Shown here: positions 1 through 12,544 of the stretch, one piece after another
How positions within the stretch are numbered: position 1 is the first letter of the stretch
How the letters are laid out: every line of letters begins with the position of its first letter
Assembly (NCBI GenBank): GCA_009760855.2
Contig: WPIO01000008.1
Span: 12,478,001-12,538,000 of the forward strand
Reading direction: 5' to 3'
Source: Cristatella mucedo
Taxonomy: Eukaryota > Bryozoa > Phylactolaemata > Cristatellidae
DNA: 60,000 nucleotides
The notes under the pieces: model-generated
What the model was told of the DNA's origin: nothing
What the model saw: only the letters and a program-made list of their open reading frames with translations
The model's database searches: none
Made by a program: the position numbers and the translations under genes

Positions 1-929
1 CGGGACCCTAGTTGCAGGGCCAGCAGCAAAATAACGGGCTCGCTCACCTCACTTCCAGTGGCAAGCGCACAGCACACTGCCTTTACTAGAATCAGTAAAA
101 GGCACCTGATACTCGATTCCCTGGTCATAACCTGGCATGGATGTTGGCGCCCCGGCAAACCGATCGGCTAGACTCATAACGCACGCAGAGCCAGGAACAC
201 CAGAGAGTTACCGGTGTGCCACAACACGGTGATTGATTATCGAGCAGCATTCGAAGAACTAATAAATTTATTTGAACATTATTTTACATTAATTAAACAT
301 TTTTATCCTATGGTGAATCGAAATTCTTACAACTCACTTCTTAGAATTATATGATCAACACCTACGTGTACATTGGTCATGTGACTAACCAGTGTTGCGC
401 TCGCTGCGCTTGCGTGAAAGCGTCGCATCCGGTTGACTGGCTAGGGTCGCCTCTGAAACCAACTAAGGAGATCTCCTAAAACGCTCGCTACGTACTGATA
501 TATTTCATGATGGAAACTTACTAAACAGTGGCAATGTGATGGAAACTTACTAAACAGTGGCAATGTGGCTAAAGGAATAAGTGTTGTACTCGCAACGAAC
601 TGATACCCAAGCTGCGGCCGTCTGCTTTGCATCGTCTAAGCGACTTAAATATGCTCGGCAACGATATTCGCAACAAGGAAAGAGAATATCTCAAGTTATA
701 CTTCTATAAATTGGCTATGTATAAATACTTCAACTTGTACCGCTCTGCTAACGCGTTTACGAATTAAACACGTTAACACGTTAAACAATGTAAACAGAAG
801 GCCGAAATTATTAAGACCTTACACAAAGTCTCCCGTTTATCTGTTATTTTCAAAAGACTATCGCCGTTCCTGTCTTTCGCAGCATGGTTGGCTTCGACTC
901 CCTACGTCACGGAAGCACCTTGATGGCTT
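1..929. other. unassigned sequence with a short direct duplication
   Basis: No coding exon or known element is recognisable here. The one clear structure is a 29-bp perfect tandem duplication (508-536 and 537-565, starting tgatggaaacttac). Confidence 0.6.
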
Positions 930-1510
930 ATGGATTACTATGTCTACTAAGTGAAAGCTTGAGAAAGCATACAAAAGATCAATACTGACTCTGTCCATCT
1001 TCAGCCATACAAAGACTAGTGTAGATCCTACCAATCTTTTTGCATCGCCTACCTTTTTAAAATTATTTTTGAATCACGGATTCACATTCCAAAAATGCTC
1101 ATGCCTTCTGTAAACCATCTCCCTCACCTTTCCCATGTTGCCTCCTTACCGAGTGATCATTGTGGTGATCTATCTGATCGCTTCTCTAGCTTCTTTGTCG
1201 GCAAGATAGACGATCAGACACTCCATTCCTAAGGTAGCAGCATCTTCTCTGGACTCTGGTCAAAAAATAACAACCCCACGGGATGGTCAAAAAATAACAA
1301 CCCCACGGGATTTACCCTCAATTCCGTGCAGAACCTCAATGTCTGCATTCAAAAAGGCCACGAGTGACATCATCTTGAAACTCATCTCCCAGTCAAAGAA
1401 AACTACTAGCTCTGTAGACCCTATTCCCACTGTCGTACTTCTACGATGCATCAATCTCCTTTCGCTATGTGTAGCTAGCATTACAAATATATCCTTCTGT
1501 GATGCTGTAT
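930..1510 (+). mobile_element. LINE A fragment (linker and start of reverse transcriptase)
   Basis: The sequence parallels 21700-22150 of the longer copy in ACADSB intron 4. It shares the stretch encoding a SLPRDxxGDLxDRFSSFF-like segment and the ATSDIILKLIS...DPIPT segment that precedes the RT core of L2/CR1-type LINEs. Frames are broken, so it is a dead fragment. A 27-bp perfect duplication (1258-1284, 1285-1311) lies inside it. Confidence 0.7.
1258..1311. repeat. 27-bp tandem duplication
   Basis: Two perfect adjacent copies of a 27-bp unit (begins ggtcaaaaaataacaacccc) inside a LINE fragment. Confidence 0.95.
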
Positions 1511-1616
1511 GTATTGCTGACGTATGTATGCATCCTGCCGGTGTATGACGACATGTACGACATGTGTGACGTATGTATGCATCGTGTGCACACACTATGC
1601 ATCCAACATTCTCAAA

Positions 1617-1825
1617 TTGAATAATAATAATGATAATAAATTTGATATAGCGCCCTCAGAGAACTCAATCTCTTTCTAGGCACTTTACATTTGCTGTAAA
1701 GGAAGCACGATCGAATGGTTAATGGTAGCATGTTTAATAAACAGCAAGAATAGCATGGTTAGGGGTGACGTGCACAGGGTCAGCATGCAAGTACGGTTAG
1801 TGGCTGACGTTAAAATCAATTACTA
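1617..1825 (-). mobile_element. LINE A 3' tail, minus strand
   Basis: It starts with an AT-rich TAA/TGA microsatellite, followed by the complement of the LINE stem-loop (agcgccctcagagaactcaatctc...) and the 3'UTR motif catgcacagggtcagcatgc. The same order recurs at 24080, 52390 and 57820. Confidence 0.75.
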
Positions 1826-1879
1826 GCTATGGACAAAGCAAATGAGACTCAGAATTTGGAAAGCTTAACGTTCAAAATC

Positions 1880-2250
1880 GGCTCTGCCAGTGCAACTCAG
1901 CATCTGCACCAAATATGTGTCCTATTCCAAATGTCAAAGCCTAACACTAAATGACCACATCAGCTCCACAGTCAAGTCTACCTGTTTCAGTTTAATAATA
2001 TTAACTTAATAGCATAGTATTGCTAAAATTCGGGCTTTTTTAGACAGGGATACTACATCTAAATTGCGTTCATGCATTTGTGACATCCCGTCTTGACTTC
2101 TGCAAACCACTGGTTGCTGGTCTACCGGCCTGTGTAATCACGAGCCTACAGTTGGTGCAAAACTCTCGCAGCTAGGCTAGTCTGTCGCGAGCGCCGCAGT
2201 TGCCATATCTGAGGACTTCATGCCGACCTGCACCTGCTCCGAATCAAGCT
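1880..2250 (+). mobile_element. LINE A fragment (post-RT region)
   Basis: Frameshifted remains of the segment following the RT: the 'LDDHIxSTxKSxxFxL' and 'SRLDFCNSLLAGLPACAI' motifs, matched to 22900-23100. No intact frame survives. Confidence 0.65.
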
Positions 2251-2254
2251 TAAT

Positions 2255-2705
2255 AATAATGATAGTAATAATAATACGTTTTATAAAGCTCAGAAAACTC
2301 AATCACTTTACAATTGCTGCAAGGGAAGCACGATCGAATGGTTAGTGGTAGCATAATCGTTAAGCAACAAGAATAACATGGTTAGGGGTGACATGCACAG
2401 AGTCAGCATTCAGTTATGGTTAGTGGCAGCATGCACAGTGTCAGCGTGCGCATAAAGAACGAATCATGGGGACCCACTAAATGCTGTCATAAATAGTTGC
2501 TTTTTTAGTTTCTTTTTAAATGTGAGTAAGTCAAGAGATATCGTGACGCAGGTCTGAGCATATGAACTAAAAGCATGGTCTCCAAAGGATTTGAGGTTTG
2601 CACGACGTATAGTTAAACAGTTGGATTCCAAAAAAGCGGATGGTTCGATGCTTGGCCTGTTGGGGGGAGTAGTTCTGATAGGTAGGCTGGAGAAAAAGAA
2701 TGAAG
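2255..2705 (-). mobile_element. LINE A 3' part, minus strand (left arm of inverted pair)
   Basis: It carries the complement of the LINE tail (TAATAA run, stem-loop, 3'UTR) and of the terminal coding segment ('LAPAYLSDLLP...AWNSLP'). It abuts a plus-strand copy at 2706, giving a head-to-head arrangement with tails outward. Confidence 0.75.
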
Positions 2706-3075
2706 GGACTTCACAACGTCTTCAATGTTTCGTCACTCACTTTCAGATCCCTTCATTCTCGGGCTCCATCCAAGCTAACAGAACTCCTCATTCCAAGCTA
2801 CGAATCCTAGCACATACTTTACTTACCCAGATCGTTTAGTTGTACCCTGTACCAACCTCAAATCATCTGGAGACTGTGCTTTTAGTTCGTATGCTCTCAA
2901 AGCCTGGAACCCACTCACGACTAACATAACGATATCCCGCGACTTGATGACATTTAAAAAGAAGCTTAAAACGAACCTGTTTGTCACAGCATTTTGTGAA
3001 TGCTTGCCAATCGCCCAGCAGATGTACAGGGACTGGATAGAGACTAAATTTGCTGAGGGCACTATATGAATGTAT
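2706..3075 (+). mobile_element. LINE A 3' part, plus strand (right arm of inverted pair)
   Basis: Terminal LINE coding segment with recognisable 'LTFRSLHS', 'CAFSSYALKAWNPL' and 'LMTFKKKLKTNLF' motifs across frames. It mirrors the minus copy immediately to its left. Confidence 0.7.
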
Positions 3076-4829
3076 TATTAGCTTTCACTTTTATTATAGT
3101 CTGTTTCAATTGGTTGACTTAGTAAACTTCTGGAGCTCATTGAGGAGAGAAAAATTGTTCACCATTTTTGGTAATTTGTAGGCTAATTTTTTTTTAAAAC
3201 AGGCGCGATCCTATTGGGATTATTTGAAAATGTGGATTTCTGTAAAAATGCTGCCGGTTCTAGCGACATATCGCCTAGTATTGTATCTAAACACAGGCAA
3301 GACTGGGTTGGCTGGGTTGGCTGTAATAGGATCAGGGTCACCAGGTAGGCTCATGCCTGTCCTTTAAGCTTGAGCCCGGATGAATGATGTTTCCAACCTT
3401 GGCTTTATGGCCTGGCGTTCGCGGGCCACGTTGAGGATTGTGGCGCTGCTCTCGAGCTCGCTCAGCAAAGCATCTGAGTGGGTGGCTGGCATTTTCTCCG
3501 ATGAGGCGGCAACCAGCAGAAGGCCACGAGGACGCAGTGCCCCAGCTAAGCACGCTCGCTGTTGTGGCAGTTGTGTATATTTCGAGCCCCTTCTCTGCTG
3601 TTGTTGCATGCTGTTCGTAGCACCCCCTGCGTGAGCTGCAGCCCTCGGCGAGGCGAGATGTCCCACGCTGGTGAGACCCCTTTTTCTGCAGCCGGCGTCG
3701 TCTTGGGTACGTACTTGCGATGATTGCTGCCCGCCTCCAAGATTGCTCCCGTCCGAGAGTGTCCGAGAGTGTCCTCCCGCGTCAGGCAGGCTCCTGCTTC
3801 GTTGTTTCCCACGTCTCCCTGTAGCCTAATATACCTAGGGTCCCAGTAGTTCTTTTTCGTTTACCTGTTTTTGTTGGCGAATGCGACATTGCTATGAAGT
3901 GGCTTAATTAAACTGCTACCGCTCGTCTTGACCAAGCCCAGCGACTGCCACTCTTTTCCAGCGGGCGGTGTAGCCAAAACAGGGTGTTGCTGCGAGGGAA
4001 GTAGCCTTCACCTCCTCCCCTCTAGCTTTGTTTACCCGAATGTGGTTGAGTGGCCTGGCCAGCTATAATGTGACAGGGGAAGCTGGGGTTTACCTGGCTG
4101 GGCCAGGCGTGCTCTTTGACTTGGGGCACGATGACCGATGATGTCCATGAATTTGGTAGTCGGTTAGCCAACCTCGTGGAGTCTGCGCGTACAATCCGGA
4201 ATGTTGCGGTTCCCGTCGTGCAGTAATCGCAACCCCAAAGGATGGATGACTGGGGTTCTTTGACATCGAGGCCAGAGACGGAAGGATGCGAGAAACTGGC
4301 TACTCAGGCACTTTAGTCAAGTGCCTGCACCCCTAACGAGTATGAAACGTGATGAGATGTGTTGCACGTGTGAGGGTCTCCGTTATGCATGCCCTCCCAT
4401 GTTTGACGTTAGTGAACTGGAATCCAGAGAACACCTCCCGTCACTGGCATATATTGCTGCAGCCAGAAGTCTCCCATTCGCGAGTTCGTGAATGCTTGCA
4501 TCGATGTTACTCATCGTCTCCCTGTAGCTCTAATAATTAATAATCTGTATATTCTTAATCTGTAGCTCTAGGGTTACCTGAGAGCACTGTTTAGTTCCGG
4601 TTATTGCTGGCGCATACGACTTGCGTATACGGAAATAAATCATGTGTACGTTCCTCTAGAATAATTCTGAAACCGCTACGTAGCTAGAAGTGTAACAAGT
4701 TTTCGGGTACAGAGCATTATGCGGACTAGCTCGGTTATTGTTGACAGGCGTTTTTAAAGTCTTTTCAATGTAGCTGATGGTGCACCAATTTGATTGTGGT
4801 GGACACCTCGGAATTTAAGCATTTCGTGC

Positions 4830-4833
<4 letters not shown>
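3076..4833. other. unassigned sequence
   Basis: No recognisable coding exon or element. About 3400-3660 is more GC-rich and has several overlapping short open frames with no family resemblance. Confidence 0.5.

Positions 4834-4919
<86 letters not shown>
4834..4919. repeat. (TG)n microsatellite
   Basis: Uninterrupted TG run of about 43 units. Confidence 0.98.
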
Positions 4920-4920
<1 letters not shown>

Positions 4921-6600
4921 ATTCAAGGCATAGTCCTTTAAATTTTAAATGTTTGAAACATTTTTGAGAAGTTGCCACTGAATATGAGCTGTTTTCACAG
5001 CATGTGGTCTTTTTGAGCTGCTTGGCTTGTTTCTGTGTAGTTCTCGCTCTGACACGTTATGGTTATATAAAGTTTTGCAAGGCCGTAATTTTGAGCTCAT
5101 GCCCGTGGCAGCCAGGCAAGGCCAGCGATTTTGATGATTGAGCTACGCCGATGACCTCTGACCGCTGGCCACGGACCTCTAACCAGAGATCTATTATGAA
5201 ACAGTTCGTGATAAACGCTCCAAAGAGTGAGTTATATATACTACACGTACTGGTATCGGCGGAACGGATTACAATTCCGACGGTATGCAGCTTTTTGCCT
5301 TTTTACCTTCGAGCAACTACATTTAAGTTTTGCTTCGAGTTCTTCGTCAATATATGTATGAAAACATCTAGGTTATTTGCATAGCCATTCTCAGTGGCGT
5401 TAAACTAGTGCCTTGTTCTGGCACTATAGAAGCTGGCGTGGCCTTTCAGCTGCGGGATGGACTTCATGAATCGACTGCGGGATGGACTTCATGAATCGAC
5501 TGCGGGATGGACTTCATGAATCGACTGCCTTCGCCCAGCCGGCATGAGCGGTAACAGATGCGCTAGCGAATAGGCGGCTGATCAGCGGCATACCAATCCG
5601 AGGCAGCTGACTCGCTAGCGCCTGAGTGAGCGAGCACGCGAGACCCTTTGAGCGCCAGAAAGCGACCTTCGCTGGCTGCTGACGAAGGTACGAAGGTCAT
5701 GCCTGATGCGCGTTAGCCGAGAGCGCTTTCGTGCGGCCTCCGCGCCAGCTACTACGCTACCGCGCCAGCATCGGACGCACGTGGATGAGCAGACGGTAGT
5801 GGTAGCGACGACGGTAGCGACGACGGTAGCAGACGGTAGTGGTAGCGACGACGCGACGCCGAAGGAGCATAGACAGCCTTGTGGACCGACCGGGCTCCAA
5901 GAGCCACTTACGAGGCTGGCGCCACAGTGGAAACGAGGCGACTAAGCTCGCCGAATCGGCTCTCGCCGCGAGTTAAGGTAAAATACGGAAAAATAGATTC
6001 GCTGATTCAGCAGCCTTATTTATCAAGAGGCAGGACACCCATAGTATCCACCCACCTATCTGCTTGCAGAGGGAAATAACGGATTGCCTGCCTGCGTGAA
6101 AGCCAGACCCAATGACCCTGGTCGTCAAGCGCGGGCCAAGACCCTTGGCTTTACATACAATAGTCACGAGCAGCGAAAAAACGCAGTGCCGACTAGTTTG
6201 ACGACTATATGGATATACCTGTTATCTACCGACCTTGTAAATCTTTGGAAGAGTGGCCAATGTCCCATGTCCTAGTTGGACGCCAAGATTGTGCAATAGA
6301 ATCGCTGCTGGCCTTGAGAGCATGGTCCCTCACGTTCATTCGCGTGGTGTGCGAACAACCTACGATTTCTCCAACATGTTCTAAACCCAGAGAATAGCCA
6401 TGTTGCCAGCAGTAAATGAATTGGATACCACTACTCCGTGACTCAAACCGCCAGGTCACCAGATACCAATTGGTACATAAGAATATAGGCAACAATAAAA
6501 AACAGCAATTGACCGGGAGCTTTTTAACTTGGGGAGTATACATCGTTTGTGCCTAGGAATTAATACCGCCGCTGGAAATTCGAAACCTTGCTGGTAATAT
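4920..6600. other. unassigned sequence with two minisatellites
   Basis: No gene recognised. It contains a 25-bp repeat in triplicate (5451-5525) and a short cluster of ggtagcgacgac-type repeats at about 5788-5850. Confidence 0.5.
5451..5525. repeat. 25-bp minisatellite, 3 perfect copies
   Basis: The unit begins tgcgggatggacttcatgaa and occurs three times without a mismatch, which suggests a recent origin. Confidence 0.95.
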
Positions 6601-6604
6601 TTTC

Positions 6605-6830
6605 ATGGATTAAATAATAACAATAATACGTCATTTTATAGCAACCTAAGAGAACTTAATATATTTTCATGTGCTTTACAGCTAGCTCCAAGAGAATCAC
6701 TACCCAAGACTTAGCGACATGCATACTATCAAGCGTGCAAAAGGAAGCATCATGCTTAAGGAAGCATGCTAAAAGAAAACATGAAAACATGGCCGCCGGC
6801 TATTGAGACCCGTGGCTAGTAGCATGCATT
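6605..6830 (-). mobile_element. LINE/SINE tail relic, minus strand
   Basis: AT microsatellite, then 'tagcaacctaagagaacttaat' and an A-rich segment with repeated 'aagcatgct' words. Related copies lie at 26240-26440 and 33745-33930. This is a diverged family that shares the LINE stem-loop. Confidence 0.5.
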
Positions 6831-7007
6831 GTATAGTGCTCTTGTACGCACGGAAAACATGCGTGAACAAAAATAGAGTAGTTCTTTGGGAGCACAAGAA
6901 TAGCTGATCGGAACAGAAACGTCTTTTGCCACAGTCTTGTGGAGCTGCAGCGACATTCGTACAAGTCTTAGGTCAGAAGCCATAACAATAATAATATTAC
7001 CCCTGGG

Positions 7008-7150
7008 TATTGGTATTAGCCCAGGGGTAAAGTGCTCGCACTTCATAACCCGGATGTGGCGGATTCGAGTCCTTCAGCTGACAATCCTTCGTTGCTATCC
7101 ATAAAGGTTCTTCCGCTGCTATAAAAATGGGGCTACTAAATCAGCCAATA
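7008..7150 (+). mobile_element. tRNA-derived SINE, diverged
   Basis: It has an A-box-like 'ttagcccaggggtaaag', a B-box-like 'ggattcgagtcc', then 'ataaaggttcttccgctgct' and 'ctactaaatcagcc', in the order seen in better copies at 16528 and 57185. Confidence 0.6.
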
Positions 7151-9239
7151 TCTACTGTTTACTTATTCCTTTTTACTATAAAAAATCACCGCTACATTGA
7201 AGACTTGACAAATTAGAGCGGCGACCTAGAACGAGGACAAGTGTAAAAATCGCGAAAACTATAAACACTTGAGCGCTATTAGTTCTGTCCGTGACTGAGC
7301 AGGTAAAAGATAAAATAAAGGATCTCTTGATTTGAATAGCTCGTGTTTATTTATTTACGGATATTTATTGCATCGGAAAAGCCTGAAGAGCTATCAATTC
7401 GCTTCCAGTGGGAAACCAATAACGGCCTGCCACGGGGCTGGAACTCACAACCTTACAAGCACTTTGCAGATAGGGTGAGAAGCCTTAGTCAGACCGCTGG
7501 CTGCCAAAAGTGGCAGAGCAACTTGATTTATTTTTTGCATATAATTATACTTTATTATAGCACACAAATTCCACGTTTATATTGACCCCAGCGTGCTCGC
7601 CTTATTAGAGTTTGATATCAGTTGCGTCTTGCTAACGCTCGGTCACCCGACGTTCGCTTATAAAAAAAAAGTTGAGTTTCCATCCATTTAAGTTTAGCAT
7701 TTGCATTCGGCTGGACTCACACCAGTGCCTACTGAAGCCATGCGGCGGCAGCCTCGGTGCCAAAAGAAGCTGGTCAAGTAGAGCACATCCATCGGTTTCA
7801 ACGGATCGTCGGTAGGCTAGTGTAGGTAAGCAGACTGCATCTTTTGAGAACGGCAGAGGATTTTGAGAATTTGAGGCAGAGGTTTTTAGCTTGCCATTCT
7901 CAAAAGTCCATGGGTTCAGCTGAAGCAGTTTGTAGCCCTTACGCATGTATCTTGCGCACACACACCTCGACATACTTTCTGGGCAGATATGCTTACTCGT
8001 GGCCGCTGGCTGAGCTCACTCCGTCGGTGGGGCTGTGTGCAGCGGAAAGATAGCAACGAATTACCGCAATACACTCTAATTACGCAAAAACTGACCAATA
8101 ATTGGCATAATCTAAGTTCGAATTTTGAGTAGAAATTACAGTACACCGCCGCTGCAATGTGTCATAAATTTCATGGCCTCATTGCCTTGCGCTTTCGCAA
8201 TCAAATAGGCTTCAAGGATCGAGGTCTTTACCGTAATCCACCACCGTGCATCGAAATGAACTGGAACCTACCGCAAACCCTGTTCAATTGGAGTGGATTA
8301 CGGTAATTCGTTGCACTCCTGGGGGAGGTGCCGCCGAATATGTTAGTATGTGGCAGTTTATGCGTAGGGTTTTAAGCCAGTTCGCGGGTCTTGTTTGGCT
8401 TTTCTTCCGTTGCAAGATCAAGGCTTTACAGCCACATTCTGATCTCCAGCAGGAACATTGAAAACAATGTCCTACCAACTATCCAACCCACGCTGTTCTG
8501 AAGACCAACTCCGAGTTTAATTTGAGCTACGACTACATAAATACAGCTAGACTCCAGCAAGGGCTAACTCAGATTCCCGGCGCTGTCTAGGCTGGACTAC
8601 CGCATTTCAGTCTTGTCTAGATAGCTGAAAGAAGCCACCAGGCCGCTGCAGCTGGCGATGAGCATTGCTGCCAGGTCGATGACAGATTCTGTGAGGTTCA
8701 GCCTCGAATTTTCTTTGCTGTAAGGGGTGAGAACAACAGATGTAATCAGCCAGCGCTTCCGTCCGAGAAGTGTGAGCACAGGCTCATCGCGAATGTGCAC
8801 AGACGGCGACAACTTTTCATTTTTCTGTCGCATTTTCCATTTGTCATTAGCTTGGCCTCAGGAAATTTCCCTGAGATTGTGGTAGCATGCAACTTGTAAC
8901 CCCGCCAGCCACCCCTACGACTCCGATATCCCAAGGTGTGAGGGGTCCTTTGCACCACTAGCCAGAGCTTGTATAAGGTTCGCAAGGGCGCGACCTCGAA
9001 GCAACTTCGAGGGTGATGCATCGCTGCAACTTCAAGGAGCGTGCCATCCCCAGGGTGCGATGCAATTTAACGCTTTCGTCAACCTTTCGAACCGTGAAGC
9101 CTCCGGTCGTTCCTCAGCTCGGTGCAATTTTATAGGACGTTTCTCCGGTCGAATTTCTCCAGGCTTCGGTCGTTACCGACCGTACGCCGGCTGAGGAGGA
9201 AGGACGTGCCTTGATTTTGGAATGCTGAAGAACCAGCAA
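7151..9239. other. unassigned sequence with an inverted repeat
   Basis: No gene recognised. At about 7365-7470 there may be a very diverged minus-strand SINE. A perfect 14-bp inverted repeat lies at 8228-8241 / 8293-8306. Confidence 0.4.
8228..8306. repeat. 14-bp perfect inverted repeat, 51-nt spacer
   Basis: TTACCGTAATCCAC (8228-8241) is the exact reverse complement of 8293-8306. The arm resembles the 'taccgcaatccac' core of the satellite at 53.1-54.5 kb. Confidence 0.9.
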
Positions 9240-10015
9240 CATTTCGGGAATTTTCTCTCTAGGCACTTTACTTATGCTGTAAAAGAACAATGACCGTATG
9301 ATTAGTAGTAAAATGCTCAGTGAAACATGCATAAGCACTCAAAAAAATAATTGACAAAGACCCAGGGAATGCTGTGAGGAACACGCGTTTTTAGCCTATA
9401 CAGCTGAATGGAACATCTATCCTAACGGGCCCGAGTTTTCGAAATTCTGTGTAGCTGAAAGTAGGCAGACTTGATTGTGGAGCAGACATGGTCGTCTAGT
9501 GAAAGGTCACTTTGGAACAGGACACCTCAATTTCCTGCAGATGCTGCAGTTAATATTTTGATTGAGCCAATTTTGAAGAGTAGATTTCTGATTAACACTA
9601 GGTTTGCCCATAACGGGTTAGCTTGTTTTATCTTCATTCTATTTAAGAAAGATTATCTCCATCCAAGTGTGAATGTCAGCAATGCATGCGGCAAAGGAGC
9701 TGAGAAAGTTGACATACTGGAGGGCAAAGAGGAATCAAATCACAGATGCAGCTGTGTGACATCCGCATAGAAATGATGGCCTAGTTTATGCTTGGCGATT
9801 GCACCAACAAGAGCGAGAGTATAAATCGTGAAAAGAGTTAGACAAAACACAGAACCTTGGGTACCGACTACTTTTAGAGGGTCATTGTAGCATTGTTGCC
9901 CTTTGACATCAGCGTTCTGCAGTCTCCCTCTAGCGCAAGACCTAAGCCATTGCAATGGAGTGCCAGCGATGCCCAAACGAGATGAGAGGCGCTCCTTAAT
10001 GACTTAGTAGTCGAT
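9240..10015 (-). mobile_element. LINE A fragment with RT segment, minus strand
   Basis: Minus-strand frames show 'LGIAGTPLQWLRS', a degraded 'GSVF' for the GVPQGSVLGPLLF motif, and 'HFYADVTQLHL', where the catalytic YADD has become YADV. The 3' tail lies toward 9240. The RT is inactive by sequence. Confidence 0.8.
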
Positions 10016-10035
10016 AATATACGCAAATAACTAAA

Positions 10036-10205
10036 TACTAGCTGATATAAAAGCCGTATTTATATAGCGTCAGAAGAGCCTAAACGTCTATCATCACCTC
10101 TAGCAGTTGGCAATAGAGGATCGCCCACTGAAGAGTTCAAACCCACGACCTTGGTCAGGTAGAGGGAGCACCTTATCACACTTGGTTGGTCCACAACTAG
10201 TAAGT
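10036..10205 (-). mobile_element. tRNA-derived SINE, minus strand
   Basis: Complement of the SINE: 'agctgatataaaagcc', 'agaagagcc', 'gatcgcccactgaagagttcaaaccc' (B box complement), 'cgacctt'. It sits between two LINE A pieces whose sequence overlaps. Confidence 0.75.
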
Positions 10206-10209
10206 TGGT

Positions 10210-11150
10210 TTTGACGTAATTCAATTAAAAAAGTTTGCTGCCATCCGTGTGCGGATGTCATAAATACATACAGCAAGGGAGTTGAGAGAATTCAACGTGC
10301 TCAAGGGCTAGGAGGGATCGAAGCAAAGGTACAACTGAGTGTCGTCCGCATAGAAGGGAAAGCCTAGATTGTGCTTGGCAATCACATCAGCAAGAGGGAG
10401 AGTATAAACCGTGAAAAGAACCGGATCTAGCACAGAGTGTTGAGGTACCCCATATTTCAGAGGTTCCTCTGAAGACGTTCATCCATTCACATCAATACTC
10501 TGGAGTCTCCCACTGAGATAGGACCTGAACCATTGCAGAGTATTGCCAGTGATGCCCAGGCGAGATGAGACGTGCTCAAGGAGGAGTTGATGATCGATAG
10601 TTTCAAAAGCTACCGAAAGATCGAGCAAAATAAGCAGAAATACACTTAGCCGTGGCTGCATTCCTAGGTAGGTCGTTGTACACCCGAAGTAATGCAGGCT
10701 CTGTGGTGGGATTAGCTCTAAAACCAGACTGGAACTTACTAATAGGGTTTGAAGTTTCAATATATGAGTTCAGCTGGTCAGCCACGACTCGTGCCAGTGT
10801 CTGATAGGAACGGTAGAAGGGAGACTGGGCGGAAGTTACTCGAGTTCTTTTGGTCTAGCGTTGCTTTCTTGAGTATTGGCCTGACTAGCCTTTATGAAAG
10901 GTGCTAGGACTTGACCTGAGGCTAATCAATATTTATGATATTAGTTAGGCATTGCAGCTGATCAATCCATCTTAGAAGCAGGAGAGTGAGAATAGGGTCC
11001 AGAGGACTAGTTGTCTTCTTGATTGGGATATGAACTTCAGAACGAGGTCAATAGTGACCTTGGATGTAGACATGGCACAACTACATAGACGGCTATTCAC
11101 TAAGCAGAGCAAAGAAAATGAGTTATTAGCTTTGTTGACTGGCTTTATCT
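10210..11150 (-). mobile_element. LINE A reverse transcriptase fragment, minus strand
   Basis: Minus-strand translation gives 'FQSGFRANPTTEPALLRVYN' and 'LLDLSVAFETIDHQLLLEHV' followed by 'SRLGITGNTLQWFRSYLSGR', which are RT blocks of the L2/CR1 type. Frameshifts separate the blocks. It overlaps in content with 9660-10015 and is therefore a second copy or a duplication. Confidence 0.85.
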
Positions 11151-12544
11151 AAGCTCTCTCCACAGGGAATCGCCCTGTTCTCGGTGACCAATATAAACTC
11201 TTATTGCCCAAATGAGCCCCAACTGGTCTTCGATGTCTGAGCCTTTCTGCCTCCTGATTATATTTTAGCTCCTACACATATAAAAACCTAAACCCGTGAC
11301 CAAACTTTCCACCGCAGCTGTATCCTATCGCCCCCTATCATCACCCTTTCTGCACGTTCGATCACATATGGATTTCTTTTGCTTGGAATGAGTCTGTTTT
11401 GGTATCCTAAATTACATGAAACACGAGTCAAGAAAGCATGTCTCAACATTGATGATCACAGGCCTACATCGTAGAGGAGTTTGCATATCTGCTGAGTAAA
11501 CGAAAGGTCCATTTCCGGTTCTGATTACAATATCTTTACGGATGACAAAAAAGCAAGTAATACTAAATGTGGGATCGAGGAAGGCCAATAACAAGCTGAG
11601 ACTCTTATCGCGTGGCATTTGACAATTTCTGCAGATCTTATCAATTCATTCTAGTTAAGCCCGTAAGTTAAGCCCCAATTTCTGCAGATCTTATAAATTC
11701 ATGCTAGTTAAGCCCGTAATCTTATAAGAAAATAGCCAAAAACTTCTCAATATTTCTGTCCACTATTGACCATCGTAAACTTTCATTAACATGCATACTG
11801 CCCAGCGACCCCAGTAGCATGTGAGTCTTAAGATGGCTGCCTGTTTTATGTGCCTTTAGTTGTATGTATGATTTAAGTCCCTGACTATAACAAGTCTCAG
11901 GCTTCCATGCCCAAATGACTAGTGATCTAAGTTGACACATGATCTTGTTCACAATAGGCACTAAGTAATTGTAAAAAGCTACTGCTACATTATGTACTTA
12001 ACAAAAACATTTCGTTACTGCAGTCCTTTTGTAGTCTCGACTGCTCCAGGTAAGTTCTCCCGGTTAGCAACAAATTTAGAATTGGTCAAAATACGTCTGG
12101 CGTACCAAACAAAGACTGGCCTCTGGTATTATTCCAGTTGATTTGAGAACTGGTAACTTACCTTTAAACGTGACCACGGCACGTGGTCCACTGACTGTAG
12201 GAACAATGCTGCCTAATGGGTGGTCTTAAGTGACTTCCAACCAGTCATCCTTAAGAGACTGTACTAATGCTTCTGAATGCCTACTGGTTAAAATAACCAC
12301 AATCTCAATTTGACGTTACCAGGTAAAATGGTCAGCATAAGCTACACGTGGTTTAACTCAGATTCAAAAGCACAGCTAAGATTGAAATCTAGATGAAAAC
12401 ACACAAAGCATATGAATAGCTGATTCAATAGCATAATTGTTAAAAAGGCAGCTTGTACAGCTTACACAGCATACATATCCAGACCAACAAGCCACTGCTA
12501 CACAAGTACTGCAATATATATATATATATATATCAATATATACT
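11151..12544. other. unassigned sequence
   Basis: No gene recognised. There is an imperfect direct duplication at about 11627-11720 (two copies of caatttctgcagatcttat...agttaagcccgtaa), and a short (TA)n run near 12515-12531. Confidence 0.5.

Noticed and set aside
7365-7470. minus-strand tRNA SINE copy
   Set aside because: Only weak similarity ('gcctgaagagctatcaattcg', 'ctggaactcacaacctta'); too diverged to call as a feature.
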